A stretch of 64,000 nucleotides of DNA from Dolomedes plantarius. Taxonomy: Eukaryota; Arthropoda; Arachnida; Araneae; Dolomedidae. The position numbers and the translations under genes are program-made. Numbering within the stretch: position 1 is the first letter of the stretch; each line of letters opens with the position of its first letter. The notes under the pieces were generated by a model. That model ran no database searches. It saw nothing but the letters and a program-made list of their open reading frames with translations, and was not told where the DNA came from. Shown here piece after piece: positions 46,495-58,062 of the stretch. The stretch lies in NCBI GenBank assembly GCA_907164885.2, contig OU015490.1:14595995-14659994 (forward strand), read 5' to 3'.

Positions 46495-46660
46495 TCTCCA
46501 TTAGGGCACGAGTTCCAATGTGGCCAAAGTAGCACTTCCAACTTCTGAATGCCGTCGCCTTGGCAGCGGAGAAATGATAACCCGGTCGTCATGACAACCG
46601 TGCCCTCGGAGGCGTGCCTTCCGACAAGTGGAGCCGTGAAGCGAGATGGGGACCGCTTTT
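46495..46660 (+). repeat. GC-rich dispersed repeat R3, copy gamma
   Basis: Shares TCCATTA, GTGGCCAAA, CTTCCAACT, GCAGCGGAGAAATGA, GAGGCGTGCCTT.CGACAA and TGGAGCCGTGAAGCG with the copy at 62230. The RFX-like dyad is GTCGTCATGACAAC (46585-46598). Confidence 0.75.
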
Positions 46661-47404
46661 TGGAGCTCAAAGTAATTCGTTCCGGGGCTCGCCAATTTCT
46701 GGCGCTGGGGATTTTTCACAAGATGCCTCGGGAGCCGGGTGAAATTTTCGCGCGCGCTTCTGCCACCTCTGGAAAACGCTCTGGCGCATCTGCCTCCCCC
46801 CCCAGGTACAAAGGTTCCCGGTTCCCCCTTTCACGAGAAAGGCTGAGTCGCAGAACTTGGAAATCTAATTACGTTTTCCCGATTTCTGCCGAGGACGCTA
46901 AGCTTCTTTGCCGTTTGGCGCATAATTCTCCACGTATCTCGACGTTTCCTTTGATACGTAATTACGGAGAGAACTCTTAATAGAAGGAACGAATTATTCG
47001 GAGTTAATCGCTTTTATTTTAACGCGCTTCTCCTCGAAACACGAAGTACTTGTACGTGCGTGCGCGTCGATTTTCGGGCCTGAACACTGGCGGAGACGAG
47101 TCATTAGACCCTGGTCAAAGTGCTGACAGTTAGCGTACACAGTCGTAGTTTTAAGTGTACGCGAAATATATCTTGACAATATATTGTACAAAGTTTGTTA
47201 GTGTTGTACTAAGTTCCCCGGGACGTGTACAAAGGAAAGGTCTTTTAACTGCACGGAGTGTATTTCTGTACATTATACAGTATATAAATAAATTAAGTAG
47301 GATAGTTTTGGACATTTTTTTGTACATAGTTGGGACATTTTGTGAGAATATAAACTATGTGGGACTAAATGCAGTGAAAACGGCCACTTGGGGCTGGCCA
47401 CGGT
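46661..47404. other. GC-rich then AT-rich unique sequence, no gene
   Basis: 46660-47080 is GC-rich and CpG-containing. No supported coding frame is seen; the open frame to 46980 spans R3 and looks accidental. Confidence 0.4.
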
Positions 47405-48062
47405 TGCAAATATATGTACCTCCAGCGTGGAGGTGGTAGGTACTTTCCAGGTCATGGTAGTTTCCAGGAACCTATTTTTACACTTGTCTGCAATATCAAA
47501 ATGAAATGACTGGAAGTGGTAAGATTGCCCAGGTCATGATAGTTCCCGGGAACCTACTTTTATGCTTGTCATAAGTATCATATATAAAGGCTGGAGGTGG
47601 TAAGATCGCCCAGGTCATGGTAGTTCCCGGGAACCTACTTTTATGCTTGTCATAAGTATCAATATATATAAAGGGTGGAGATGGTAAGATTGGCCAGGTC
47701 ATGGTAGTTCCCGGGAACCTAATTTTATGCTTGTTATAAGTATCAATATATATATAAAGGTTGGAGGTGGTAAGATTGCCCAGGTCATGGTAGTTCCTGG
47801 GAACCTAATTTTATGCTTGTTATAAGTATCAATATATATAAAGGTTGGAGGTGGTAAGATTGCCCAGGTCATGGTAGTTCCCGGGAACCTAATTTTATGC
47901 TTGTTATAAGTATCAATATATATGAAGGTTTGAGGTGGTAAGATTGCCCAGGTCATTGTAGTTCCCGGGAACCTACTTTATGCTTGTCATAAGTATCATA
48001 TATAAAGGCTGGAGGTGGTAAGATTGCCCAGGTCATGGTAGTTCCCGGGAATCTACTTTTCC
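47405..48062. repeat. 84-bp minisatellite, left array (irregular)
   Basis: About seven to eight units of the same family as the main array (GGAGGTGGTAAGATYGCCCAGG...TTCCCGGGAACCTA...TATGCTTGT). Unit lengths vary (81-86 bp) and no higher-order pattern is visible. Confidence 0.92.
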
Positions 48063-48990
48063 TGCAGCGTACACAGAAGTCCTGAACCTAGTGTCTCCCC
48101 TGTCAGGGGTCCTCAGCAAAGTAAAGTTGGCAAGTTTTTCGGTTTCCGGGCATCTTGAAGCACTCTTGAAGTTTTGCGTCATTGTCCCATCGTCTCTGGG
48201 ATAGACGATGGTTCTTTCCGTTGTGGGCGCACTGTCAGACCCTGTAAAAATTAAGAGAAAGTTCGCATTTGGAATTCTTTCACCTCCAGCACACTAATCG
48301 TATACACCTCTCCGAGGAGCCCGTGAAAAGTTCGAAACCGTTATCCAGTGCTGCTGGACACGATGAAGGTGTGTACATCTGGACTGTATAGCACACACGC
48401 AGGACTTTTAAAATACATGCGAAATATATATACATAGTACATTAGTGTACTTGAATTGCCCGTAAAATATTTCATGGAATATTTAAAATCAAATACACGT
48501 GACACTTCTGTGGATAATATATCGAGGAAATTGGTGTAAAATATTTCTGGGGGCTAATATTTCTGGTGGAAAGTAGGGCTTCTAAAAGGCAAGAATTTCT
48601 TTTTTCTAGACATTACAATGTACTCAGGAAGGATGCAACTATTTCTAGATGATAACGTTGGTGGATGTTTTAGATACATGCGGAGTTTTTCGATCAAAAA
48701 TATGATAAATAACCTTTTATAAACTTTATATATACGACGTTACACTACAAGGGGCAGAATAATCCTATACAATACAAACTCTGTAGAGCGAACGTACATT
48801 TTGAGATGTCTTTTCAAATTTTACAGTTGAACCAAAACAAAATTTCCACTAAGGTGAATCGTCTAATTATATCTAAAAGGTTCTACACACGTGGTTCCAC
48901 AGTATTCTCATCATAGAGGAATACGGAAAAATTTTAAAGCTGAAAAGAGCTGAAAATAAACTGAAAAAAAAACTTTGTAATTTTTTAAGG
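48063..48990. other. Unique spacer between the two minisatellite arrays
   Basis: No gene. It separates the irregular left array from the ordered right array; it may be an insertion into an originally continuous array. Confidence 0.45.
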
Positions 48991-51990
48991 ATAGTACTGG
49001 AGGTGGTAAAACTGTCCAGGTCATGGTAAATCGTAGGAACCTATTTTTATGTTTGTCTGAAGTATCAATATATAAAGGTTGGAGGTGGTAAGATTGCCCA
49101 GGTCATGGTAGTTTCTAGGAACCTATTTTTACACTTGTCTGCAATATCAATATATAAAGACTGGAGGTGGTAAGATCGCCCAGGTCATGGTAGTTCCCGA
49201 GAACCTACTTTTATGCTTGTCATAAGTATCAATATATGTAAAGGCTGGAGGTGGTAAGATCGCCCAGGTCATGGTAGTTCCCGGGAACCTACTTTTATGC
49301 ATATCTGAAATATCAATACATAAAGACTGGAGGTGGTAAGATCGCCCAGGTCATGGTAGTTCCCGAGAACCTACTTGTCATAAGTATCAATATATGTAAA
49401 GGCTGGAGGTGGTAAGATTGCCCAGGTCATGGTTCTTTCCGGGAACCTACTTTTATGCTTGTCATAAGTATCAATATATGTAAAGACTGGAGGTGGTAAG
49501 ATCGCCCAGGTCATGACAGTTCCCGAGAACCTACTTTTATGCTTGTCATAAGTATCAATATATGTAAAGGCTGGAGGTGGTAAGATCGCCCAGGTCATGG
49601 TAGTTCCCGGGAATCTATTTTATGCGTGTCTGCAGTATCAATATATATAAAGGCTGGAGGTGGTAAGATTGCCCAGGTCATGGTTCTTTCCGGGAACCTA
49701 CTTTTATGCTTGTCATAAGTATCAATATATGTAAAGACTGGAGGTGGTAAGATCGCCCAGGTCATGATAGTTCCCGAGAACCTACTTTTATGCTTGTCAT
49801 AAGTATCAATATATGTAAAGGCTGGAGGTGGTAAGATCGCCCAGGTCATGGTAGTTCCCGGGAATCTATTTTTATGCGTGTCTGCAGTATCAATATATAT
49901 AAAGGCTGGAGGTGGTAAGATTGCCCAGGTCATGGTTCTTTCCGGGAACCTACTTTTATGCTTGTCATAAGTATCAATATATGTAAAGACTGGAGGTGGT
50001 AAGATCGCCCAGGTCATGATAGTTCCCGAGAACCTACTTTTATGCTTGTCATAAGTATCAATATATGTAAAGGCTGGAGGTGGTAAGATCGCCCAGGTCA
50101 TGGTAGTTCCCGGGAATCTATTTTTATGCGTGTCAGCAGTATCAATATATATAAAGGCTGGAGGTGGTAAGATTGCCCAGGTCATGGTTCTTTCCGGGAA
50201 CCTACTTTTATGCTTGTCATAAGTATCAATATATGTAAAGACTGGAGGTGGTAAGATCGCCCAGGTCATGATAGTTCCCGAGAACCTACTTTTATGCTTG
50301 TCATAAGTATCAATATATGTAAAGGCTGGAGGTGGTAAGATCGCCCAGGTCATGACAGTTCCCGAGAACCTACTTTTATGCTTGTCATAAGTATCAATAT
50401 ATGTAAAGGCTGGAGGTGGTAAGATCGCCCAGGTCATGGTAGTTCCCGGGAATCTATTTTTATGCGTGTCTGCAGTATCAATATATATAAAGGCTGGAGG
50501 TGGTAAGATTGCCCAGGTCATGGTTCTTTCCGGGAACCTACTTTTATGCTTGTCATAAGTATCAATATATGTAAAGACTGGAGGTGGTAAGATCGCCCAG
50601 GTCATGATAGTTCCCGAGAACCTACTTTTATGCTTGTCATAAGTATCAATATATGTAAAGGCTGGAGGTGGTAAGATCGCCCAGGTCATGGTAGTTCCCG
50701 GGAATCTATTTTTATGCGTGTCTGCAGTATCAATATATTTAAAGGCTGGAGGTGGTAAGATTGCCCAGGTCATGGTTCTTTCCGGGAACCTACTTTTATG
50801 CTTGTCATAAGTATCAATATATGTAAAGACTGGAGGTGGTAAGATCGCCCAGGTCATGATAGTTCCCGAGAACCTACTTTTATGCTTGTCATAAGTATCA
50901 ATATATGTAAAGGCTGGAGGTGGTAAGATCGCCCAGGTCATGATAGTTCCCGGGAATCTATTTTTATGCGTGTCTGCAGTATCAATATATATAAAGGCTG
51001 GAGGTGGTAAGATTGCCCAGGTCATGGTTCTTTCCGGGAACCTACTTTTATGCTTGTCATAAGTATCAATATATGTAAAGACTGGAGGTGGTAAGATCGC
51101 CCAGGTCATGATAGTTCCCGAGAACCTACTTTTATGCTTGTCATAAGTATCAATATATGTAAAGGCTGGAGGTGGTAAGATCGCCCAGGTCATGACAGTT
51201 CCCGAGAACCTACTTTTATGCTTGTCATAAGTATCAATATATGTAAAGGCTGGAGGTGGTAAGATCGCCCAGGTCATGGTAGTTCCCGGGAATCTATTTT
51301 TATGCGTGTCTGCAGTATCAATATATTTAAAGGCTGGAGGTGGTAAGATTGCCCAGGTCATGGTTCTTTCCGGGAACCTACTTTTATGCTTGTCATAAGT
51401 ATCAATATATGTAAAGACTGGAGGTGGTAAGATCGCCCAGGTCATGACAGTTCCCGAGAACCTACTTTTATGCTTGTCATAAGTATCAATATATGTAAAG
51501 GCTGGAGGTGGTAAGATCGCCCAGGTCATGGTAGTTCCCGGGAATCTATTTTTATGCGTGTCTGCAGTATCAATATATATAAAGGCTGGAGGTGGTAAGA
51601 TTGCCCAGGTCATGGTTCTTTCCGGGAACCTACTTTTATGCTTGTCATAAGTATCAATATATGTAAAGACTGGAGGTGGTAAGATCGCCCAGGTCATGAT
51701 AGTTCCCGAGAACCTACTTTTATGCTTGTCATAAGTATCAATATATTTAAAGGCTGGAGGTGATAAGATCGCCCAGGTTATTGTAGTTCCCGGCAACCTA
51801 CTTTTATGCATGTCTGAAATATTAATGTATAAAGACTGGAGGTGGTAAGATTGCCCATGTGATGGTAGTCCCAGGAACCTACTTTTATGCTTGTCTGAAA
51901 TTGCAATGTATAAATTCCGGAGGTGGTAAGATTGCGCAGGGTATGGTGAGTCCTAAGAACCTACTTTTATGCTTGTCTAAAGTATCAAAC
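48991..51990. repeat. 84-bp minisatellite with higher-order repeats
   Basis: About 35 units. Three unit types alternate. Type C carries GCGTGTCTGCAGTATC. Type B carries GGTTCTTTCCGGGAACC. Type A carries AGTTCCCGAGAACC. The C marker starts at 49624, 49876, 50128, 50464, 50716, 50968, 51304 and 51556. Its spacing is 252, 252, 336, 252, 252, 336 and 252 bp, so an 840-bp block of ten units is itself repeated. Edges are diverged. Because 84 is a multiple of 3, a minus-strand frame stays open for 738 codons (49595-51811); I treat this as a by-product and not a gene. Confidence 0.95.
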
Positions 51991-52244
51991 GTGTGCTTGT
52001 CTGGAGTACAAAAGTGTGAAAGCAACAAAATGAGAGATTCCCGAGGAAAAAATATCTGAAAGCTGCAAAAGTAATGCAAACTGAACATTGCGTTCGGATT
52101 AAAATTTTTAAAAAATAAAATAAAATAACCCTGGTGCCTGTTTCGTAACCAACATTTTCGCGTCCGTGGCACTCTGAAAGCTTTGAGCTCCCCCTCTCAC
52201 CTTATCCTACGTATGCGTCTGTACCACGGCATACGCACGCACGC
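51991..52244. other. Unique sequence after the minisatellite
   Basis: Nothing recognised. Confidence 0.4.
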
Positions 52245-52420
52245 ACACTCCATTAAAGAGCAAATTTGCGAGGCGGCCAAAATGGCGCTTCGGACTTGTG
52301 GATACCGTCGCCTCTTCGGTCCAGTTGCCATGGCGACCGGATCGGCGAAGGCGTGCCTTTCGACAACTCGAAGCGCTTGAGAGAGAGCGAAAAAGGGTGC
52401 AGCTGAATAATTCACTGAAG
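52245..52420 (+). repeat. GC-rich dispersed repeat R3, copy beta
   Basis: Shares ATTAAA.GCAAATTT, GAGGCGGCCAAAATGGCGCT (YY1-like CCAAAATGGCGC at 52277), GTTGCCATGGCGAC (RFX-like, 52324-52337), GGCGTGCCTTTCGACAACT and CAGCTG.ATAATTCAC with the copy at 62230. Confidence 0.8.
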
Positions 52421-53033
52421 ATATAATTTATCTCTCTCGCATAACTGTGACGATTTTTGCGTTAATCAGATGCCACCGGGCTTATTTCGCAAATATCCGC
52501 TTCACGTTTTTGAGAGAAGAAGGGGGGGGGGGGGGTGAGCGCTTTAACTTACCTCCAACTTATCCGAACGGACACACACACACACACACTCTTCGCCAGT
52601 TCCGTTCTCTAGGCTAATTACGGTCCCAGTTTGCGAAAAATCGCGAGATATGAATATAAGCCATCAGTTGGTGCTGGCGTAATCCGAGCGCAGTGCTCTC
52701 GTCATTTCGTATGCAATTACTAAGGGGGAAAGTTTTGATTGGAGGAGCGAATTATGTTCGGAAATAATCATCTGGTGACACGGACTTAGACAAAGCCTTT
52801 TCTCGCGGAGCAGCCTCCTCTGCCGCTGCTCACTGATCAATTTGGAGCGGCTCAGGAGGGGCACGGTGTCAGCAGGTTCTTGAAGTGGGAGTGGGGGAGA
52901 GCGGCATTTCTGTTAGTTGGCAACTGAACGTTGCAGCCGTAAATACAGTGGAACCTCGATCCATCGTTTTTAAAAGGGTCATATTGCACTGAACGATCTA
53001 TGTCTGAACGTACCTCAATGTGCCTACGCCACT
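52421..53033. other. Unique sequence with G14 run and a Tigger-like end
   Basis: G run at 52522-52535 and a CA run near 52572. At 52945-53030 CAGTGGAACCTCGATCCATC begins a Tigger-like terminus without a visible partner. No gene. Confidence 0.45.
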
Positions 53034-53144
<111 letters not shown>

Positions 53145-53441
53145 ATAATATTATTAATAACCTTTAATCGCAATTTCTGAACTTTCTTTGTCATCTGGTA
53201 ACCTTTCCGACGCCTTGGCGAGATGCTTCGGCTTTCCATATACTAACTTTCTCCGCCAATTCTGGCAACCTCTCTTTGAACTAATTATAGATTCGCGCGC
53301 TACTGAGAGGCGAGGCTGGCTTCGAGTGATTAAGATGTGTCGCTGTTTTTCGTCAATAAAATTCAGTTATTCGTTATGATTTGAAATCTTTTTCTTCGGC
53401 CACGATGTACGCTCCTATTTCTTGAGATGACCATTCGGGAC

Positions 53442-53445
<4 letters not shown>
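53145..53445. other. Unique sequence, no gene
   Basis: Nothing recognised. Confidence 0.4.

Positions 53446-53490
<45 letters not shown>
53446..53490. repeat. (TA)n microsatellite
   Basis: Pure TA. Confidence 0.95.
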
Positions 53491-53492
<2 letters not shown>

Positions 53493-54000
53493 CAGGCGTT
53501 GGCTTAGCCTGCTATTATGTCGTTTGCAGTCTTGTTTTATAATCCATGGCATCGAGGTAAGGCATTCACTCAAAAATGACTCAGCATCGTATCAAATAAG
53601 TAGAGTTTATTCAGTTCGATTCCATGTAGACCACCTCTCCAAATCTACGCATTTCATTATTCGCCATTTCGTTTTTAGAGTCGCGGCGAAACACACAACT
53701 GACAGCATCGACTTTTATCCCGCGCTCTGCTAAAATTCGCTGTCAGCTCCGCGCGCCAACTCTCCCTGCACATGCGCAGATCCCAAACTAGACATCTTTC
53801 AAGGAGAATTATATAAGATTTCCTCTTCGAACGCTTAAACCGCAGACGCGCCAGGATTATATAATGAAAAGGGGAATTTCCCTTTTCCAATTCGCGTCTT
53901 GAAATACGAACAATTAGAGACGAATTACACCACAAATATAATTTAATTCCCAAGCCCCCTTTAATTTACATTGATTATTCCCTTCCTAACTTAAGTTCTG
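53491..54000. other. Sequence bounded by (TA)n on both sides, unidentified
   Basis: About 510 bp from GACAGGCGTTGGC to AAGTTCTGACA between two TA tracts. The bounding suggests another insertion, but I find no inverted ends and no protein. Confidence 0.35.
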
Positions 54001-54622
54001 ACATATATATATATATATATGTGTGTGTAAAATGTAAAGAAAACCCAATTAATTAGCCCAATTAACGTAATTAAAGCCATTCGAGAACTTCTAGCAATTC
54101 TCAGACATTCGGGGTTTACAAAAAAGAATGGGTCACTAACATGACTATACTGAACTCCTCATTCCGGAAGTGTTGCTTTCAGGGGTTCAAGGACAGTCGC
54201 ATCACGCTGCCCAAAGATTTATAATCAGTACGCTCTTTTCAGCTAGCCTGCAGTGAAGATCACATAGTCTGACTCATTCAACACGTGCTCATGAAGTCAT
54301 TGATAATTAATTGCCTACCACGCGTTAGGGCCGGCGCAATCATCGTCATATGCTGTCGCGGGGTGTTTGGCGCCGTCTGTCTCTGCTTGTGGGGTTTAAC
54401 AAGTACACACACGGAGTTTGGATCTCAGAGGGTTAAGACGCCTTTTCGTCTGTGGGAATGGAGCTTGCTCAATAATGGCGTACTGGACTGGTAAGTTATT
54501 TCTTGAATAACCGCCCCAACATGGAGTGTTTGTGATCCTTGATTCTTCAATTGTCTTCATTATATATTTCACCCGCAATGTGGATTTGTTTACGATCATT
54601 CTGCAGCTACGTCCGAGTCATG

Positions 54623-54623
<1 letters not shown>
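54001..54623. other. Short (TA)n then unique sequence; fragment shared with 59.6 kb
   Basis: TA tract 54001-54020. At 54296-54352 the phrase TCATTGATAATTAATTGC...CACGCGTT...GCGCAATCATCGTC matches 59565-59620. No gene. Confidence 0.45.

Positions 54624-54695
<72 letters not shown>
54624..54695. repeat. (TA)n microsatellite
   Basis: Pure TA ending at a transposon terminus. Confidence 0.95.
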
Positions 54696-54698
<3 letters not shown>

Positions 54699-54790
54699 TG
54701 GTACCTCGAGTTACGAGCAAGCTTCAAATACCCCACTGCTAGTTTGCGCAGCGAACTCCATGTAACGTTCTCGTCTAATGAGCACGATAA
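54696..54790 (+). repeat. Tigger/pogo-like terminus
   Basis: CAGTGGTACCTCGAGTTACG follows (TA)n, then ACGAGCAAGCTTC and AACGTTCTCGTCTAATGAGC. These phrases are typical of a Tigger-like left end. I do not find the matching right end. Confidence 0.55.
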
Positions 54791-55202
54791 ACATGATGTT
54801 TACAACCCCTATGTACAATTATTATACAATTATATACATATTGTTCTAAGACAACTTTCCAGTCTTAAACCAAGAGATTAATTCTCAACAATTATCACAC
54901 GGGGCAGCTTGCTCTGCACACACTTGAATCGCCCTCCGAAACCGAATAGCGTCCAGTCTCTCACTTAAAAAACATCGAGCAAATAGTGAGAGGTAAAATA
55001 CCTCATTGGACAAGTTTTTATTGAAAACCCCCGCAGTGAGGAAAGCGTGGCGAAAAGGGCAAAAATCAGCGAATGATTCAATTATTCAGCCTCCACCTCC
55101 GTCAGCATCTTCAAGTTGTCTGATCTCCAAGGTAAATGTTGTGGATTATACTTAATAAAACCAGTTTATTGTAGTTCATTCTATTGTATTGTTTTATAAA
55201 AT
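54791..55202. other. Unique sequence, no gene
   Basis: Nothing recognised. Confidence 0.4.
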
Positions 55203-55203
55203 A

Positions 55204-55235
55204 CTAGGGGCTTCGCCCCTAGGCTCGCTTCTCTG
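55204..55235 (-). repeat. Possible Helitron 3' terminus of a second family
   Basis: On the minus strand the sequence is GAGCCTAGGGGCGAAGCCCC and then CTAG followed by T. A strong GC hairpin (GGGGCGAAGCCCC) almost touching CTAG at an A/T site is Helitron-like. The 5' end and the body cannot be delimited. Confidence 0.45.
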
Positions 55236-56095
55236 TTGGGGCTAATAGCGAAATACATAGGGGTGTTTCTCGGGCAATGTTACAGCTTCCATTCATTTAC
55301 TGTTGTCACCCTTAATGCGAAGGGCGTTTCATCACTGTTGAACTATCAGCTTTAAAATTCAATTAAAAATGGAAATTTTAAGATAGAGACTTGAAATGAG
55401 ATTTATATGAATCAAAAAGCTTTCAGTTTCCAGATGATGTAGATATTTTCTTTGTAAGATAAAAACTCGAGGAGCATCGATATTACATCCACATAGGGGA
55501 CGATATTTCTTGAAAAACTGTGTTTCATTTTTGGATGGAAATATTGATCTGTTCTAAAATATTTTTAAACAAATGAGGTCTAGTTTGAAAGAGAAATGTC
55601 TGTAGTCTTAGATTGCAAAAAGATCAAAATTCTACGATCATGTTTTGGCGAGTTATCGTAATCTGAAGTTGAAAAAGTCAATATTTTCCCACAAAACATA
55701 AAAAAAAACAAAGTCCGACGAAGATGAGACATGTCTTACTTTGGTCCCCTCCTTTTTCTGCATCCATTGGTATCGCTCTAGACCCCATACCCCCAGCGGT
55801 TTCGGATAGAGTGACAAGCTTTTGACAGCGGCGGCAGGAGTAGAGAGATAGATTATTTAATTTCTAAGAGCATTTTTCTTATTTGAAAACATGTAACAAA
55901 AATTTTCGGTGTTTGGGGGGGGGGGGGTTCCTCTTACATGCTTGAGATATGCATATTACACCATGGAAAATAAGCCCCTGAAACAAAATGGTGTTTATAA
56001 GATGTGCCTCAGACGACCATAAAAGAAAATATTCACTGCGATGGGACCAAAATGTCACCTCTAGCAATCGCTGAGAATGTAATATGAATAAAGTG
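55236..56095. other. Unidentified sequence, no gene
   Basis: May be the body of the element ending at 55204. G13 run at 55915-55927. Nothing coding is supported. Confidence 0.4.
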
Positions 56096-56585
56096 ACCGT
56101 AGCTGTCTCAACCAATCAACCAAACTAATATATGGCGAGCCTAATGTTTAGATATTACCCCTTATCTGCTCAATGTATTGTTAACCGTGGGTCGATTTAA
56201 CAATAATCGGGGATCATGTTACTTAAATTTAACAGGTAAAACGAACCGTAACTGTCTCAACCAATCCACCAAACTAATATATGGCGAGCCTAATGTTTAG
56301 ATATTACCCCTTATCTGCTCAATGTATTGTTAACCGTGGGTCGATTTAACAATAATCGGGGATCATGTTACTTAAATTTAACAGGTAAAAAGAACCGTAA
56401 CTGTCTCAACCAATCAACCAAACTAATATATGGCGAGCCTAATGTTTAGATATTACCCCTTATCTGCTCAATGTATTGTTAACCGTGGGTCGATTTAACA
56501 ATAATCGGGGATCATGTTACTTAAATGTAACATGTTAAAAGAACCGTAACTGTCTCAACCAATCAACCAAATGAATTTATGGTAA
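56096..56585. repeat. 149-bp tandem repeat, three copies and a partial fourth
   Basis: ACCGTARCTGTCTCAACCAA begins at 56096, 56245, 56394 and 56543, exactly 149 bp apart. Copies are almost identical; the fourth stops after about 40 bp. No coding. Confidence 0.95.
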
Positions 56586-56923
56586 GATGCCCGGACCACG
56601 CTACCACATCCGCCGTGCAAATGAAAAATAATTATACCCACATTTAACTGCCGCGTCAGAGAACAGACCAGGTGGGTCAAGTGAGGATAATGTACAAGCG
56701 ATCACAAGCTGGTTCGCATACCTCCACGTTATTATCTGCTTCCGTGTCAATATCATCCATTTCTTCCTTGGTTATGTCCAAATGTTAGATAACAGGCTCT
56801 GTTGCTCTATTGCAACAGAGCTTGTGCAAAGACCAGTCTTTTAGGATTCTAAAACTGCTTTACTTTGATTCGTACTATCATTGGACGAGAACTTATGGTT
56901 CATTTAATGAACCAAAAGCTATA
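56586..56923. other. Unique sequence, no gene
   Basis: A short palindrome (GCTCTGTTGCTCTATTGCAACAGAGC, here abbreviated GCTCTGTTGC...GCAACAGAGC) lies near 56796-56821. Otherwise nothing. Confidence 0.4.
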
Positions 56924-56927
56924 TTAA

Positions 56928-57750
56928 GGGGAGTGGTCACTTCTACATACCTTTAAAAGTATCATTTTTAGACCTATGTTCGATTGTATGTACTACTCAT
57001 GATTTTTGCATGATTTACAGGAATTTTTTTGAGTAACTGCCTATGATACTGTTTATTATATATATATATATATATATACACACAATATTTCAAGGTAATT
57101 AAATAATAAAATTATTTTTTATGCATAAAAAGTGAATAATTTTTTTAAATCGAGCATTTTGCAGTCAACTGTTGTGCGCATTCTGTCAAAATAAATTATT
57201 ACGGTACAGTAATAATTGTTTACTGTATGTGATTACAATACTTCAGGCAACAATATCTACCAACATTATTCTAAAATATATTAAAACATTTAGTATATTA
57301 AAACATTAAAATATATTAAAAACATTTTAGTTCGTGCTATTTTTAATTAGAAATTTCAAAAATGACTAAGTAAAAGCTTATAAAAAAAATTCTTTAAAAA
57401 ATTTAAAATATGTTAAGCTTCAAATATGTTGCTGGATTTTGTTGCCTGAAGTATTGTAATCACATATAGTAAACAATTATTGCTATACCATAATAATTTA
57501 TTTTAACAGAATGCACACAGTAGTTGATTGCAAAATGCTCGATTTAAAACAAAATATTCACTTTTTATGCATAAAAAATAATTTTATTTTTTTAATTACC
57601 TTGAAATATTGTATATATATAATAAACAGTATTATAGGCAGTTACCCAAAAAATTTCTTGCAAATCAAGAAAAAATCATGAGTAGTACATACAATCGAAC
57701 ATAGGTCTAAAAATGATACTTTTAAAGGTACGTAAAAGTGACCACTCCCC
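56928..57750. mobile_element. 823-bp foldback element with TTAA duplications
   Basis: Arms of about 320-330 bp (56928-57258 and 57433-57750) are reverse complements with scattered changes. The ends are GGGGAGTGGTCACTT and AAGTGACCACTCCCC. TTAA stands at 56924-56927 and 57751-57754. No transposase. It belongs to the same target class as the MITE at 9709 but has unrelated ends. Confidence 0.88.
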
Positions 57751-57754
57751 TTAA

Positions 57755-58062
57755 ACCACTTGAAGGAGTCTCTTCAAATGCATTTTCTAGAAAACTAATT
57801 TTCTTAGTCACTTTTGTAAATTTGAAAGCTAATCATTTAAAAAGTTTTCAATGTATTTTAATGAAATTTTGCGATTGTGTTTCACATATTGCCAACTATG
57901 TTTTGACCTAAAAGCTAAGCTATAGGTGTTTATTGAATCATTCTACAGGTATCTGTACTTATAAAAAGATAAAAAAACAAATCGGTGTTTTTTCACTTTT
58001 TTTTCGGTGATTTTTGGGAATATTGTAAACTTTGAAACTTTGGCAAGCGTCATAGTCTATAT
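57755..58062. other. AT-rich sequence, no gene
   Basis: Nothing recognised. Confidence 0.4.

Noticed and set aside
46549..46980. 143-codon GC-rich frame
   Set aside because: Half of it is repeat R3, whose other copies do not keep the frame.
49595..51811. A 738-residue repetitive protein gene
   Set aside because: The frame is open because the unit is 84 bp; no start context, splice sites, domain or signal peptide is seen. Kept as a finding to test, not as a gene.
47405..51990. CRISPR-like regularly spaced repeats
   Set aside because: There are no distinct spacers; units are directly adjacent and the DNA is eukaryotic.
53491..54000. A solo LTR between two TA tracts
   Set aside because: I could not find TG...CA ends with a target duplication or a second copy; left as unidentified.
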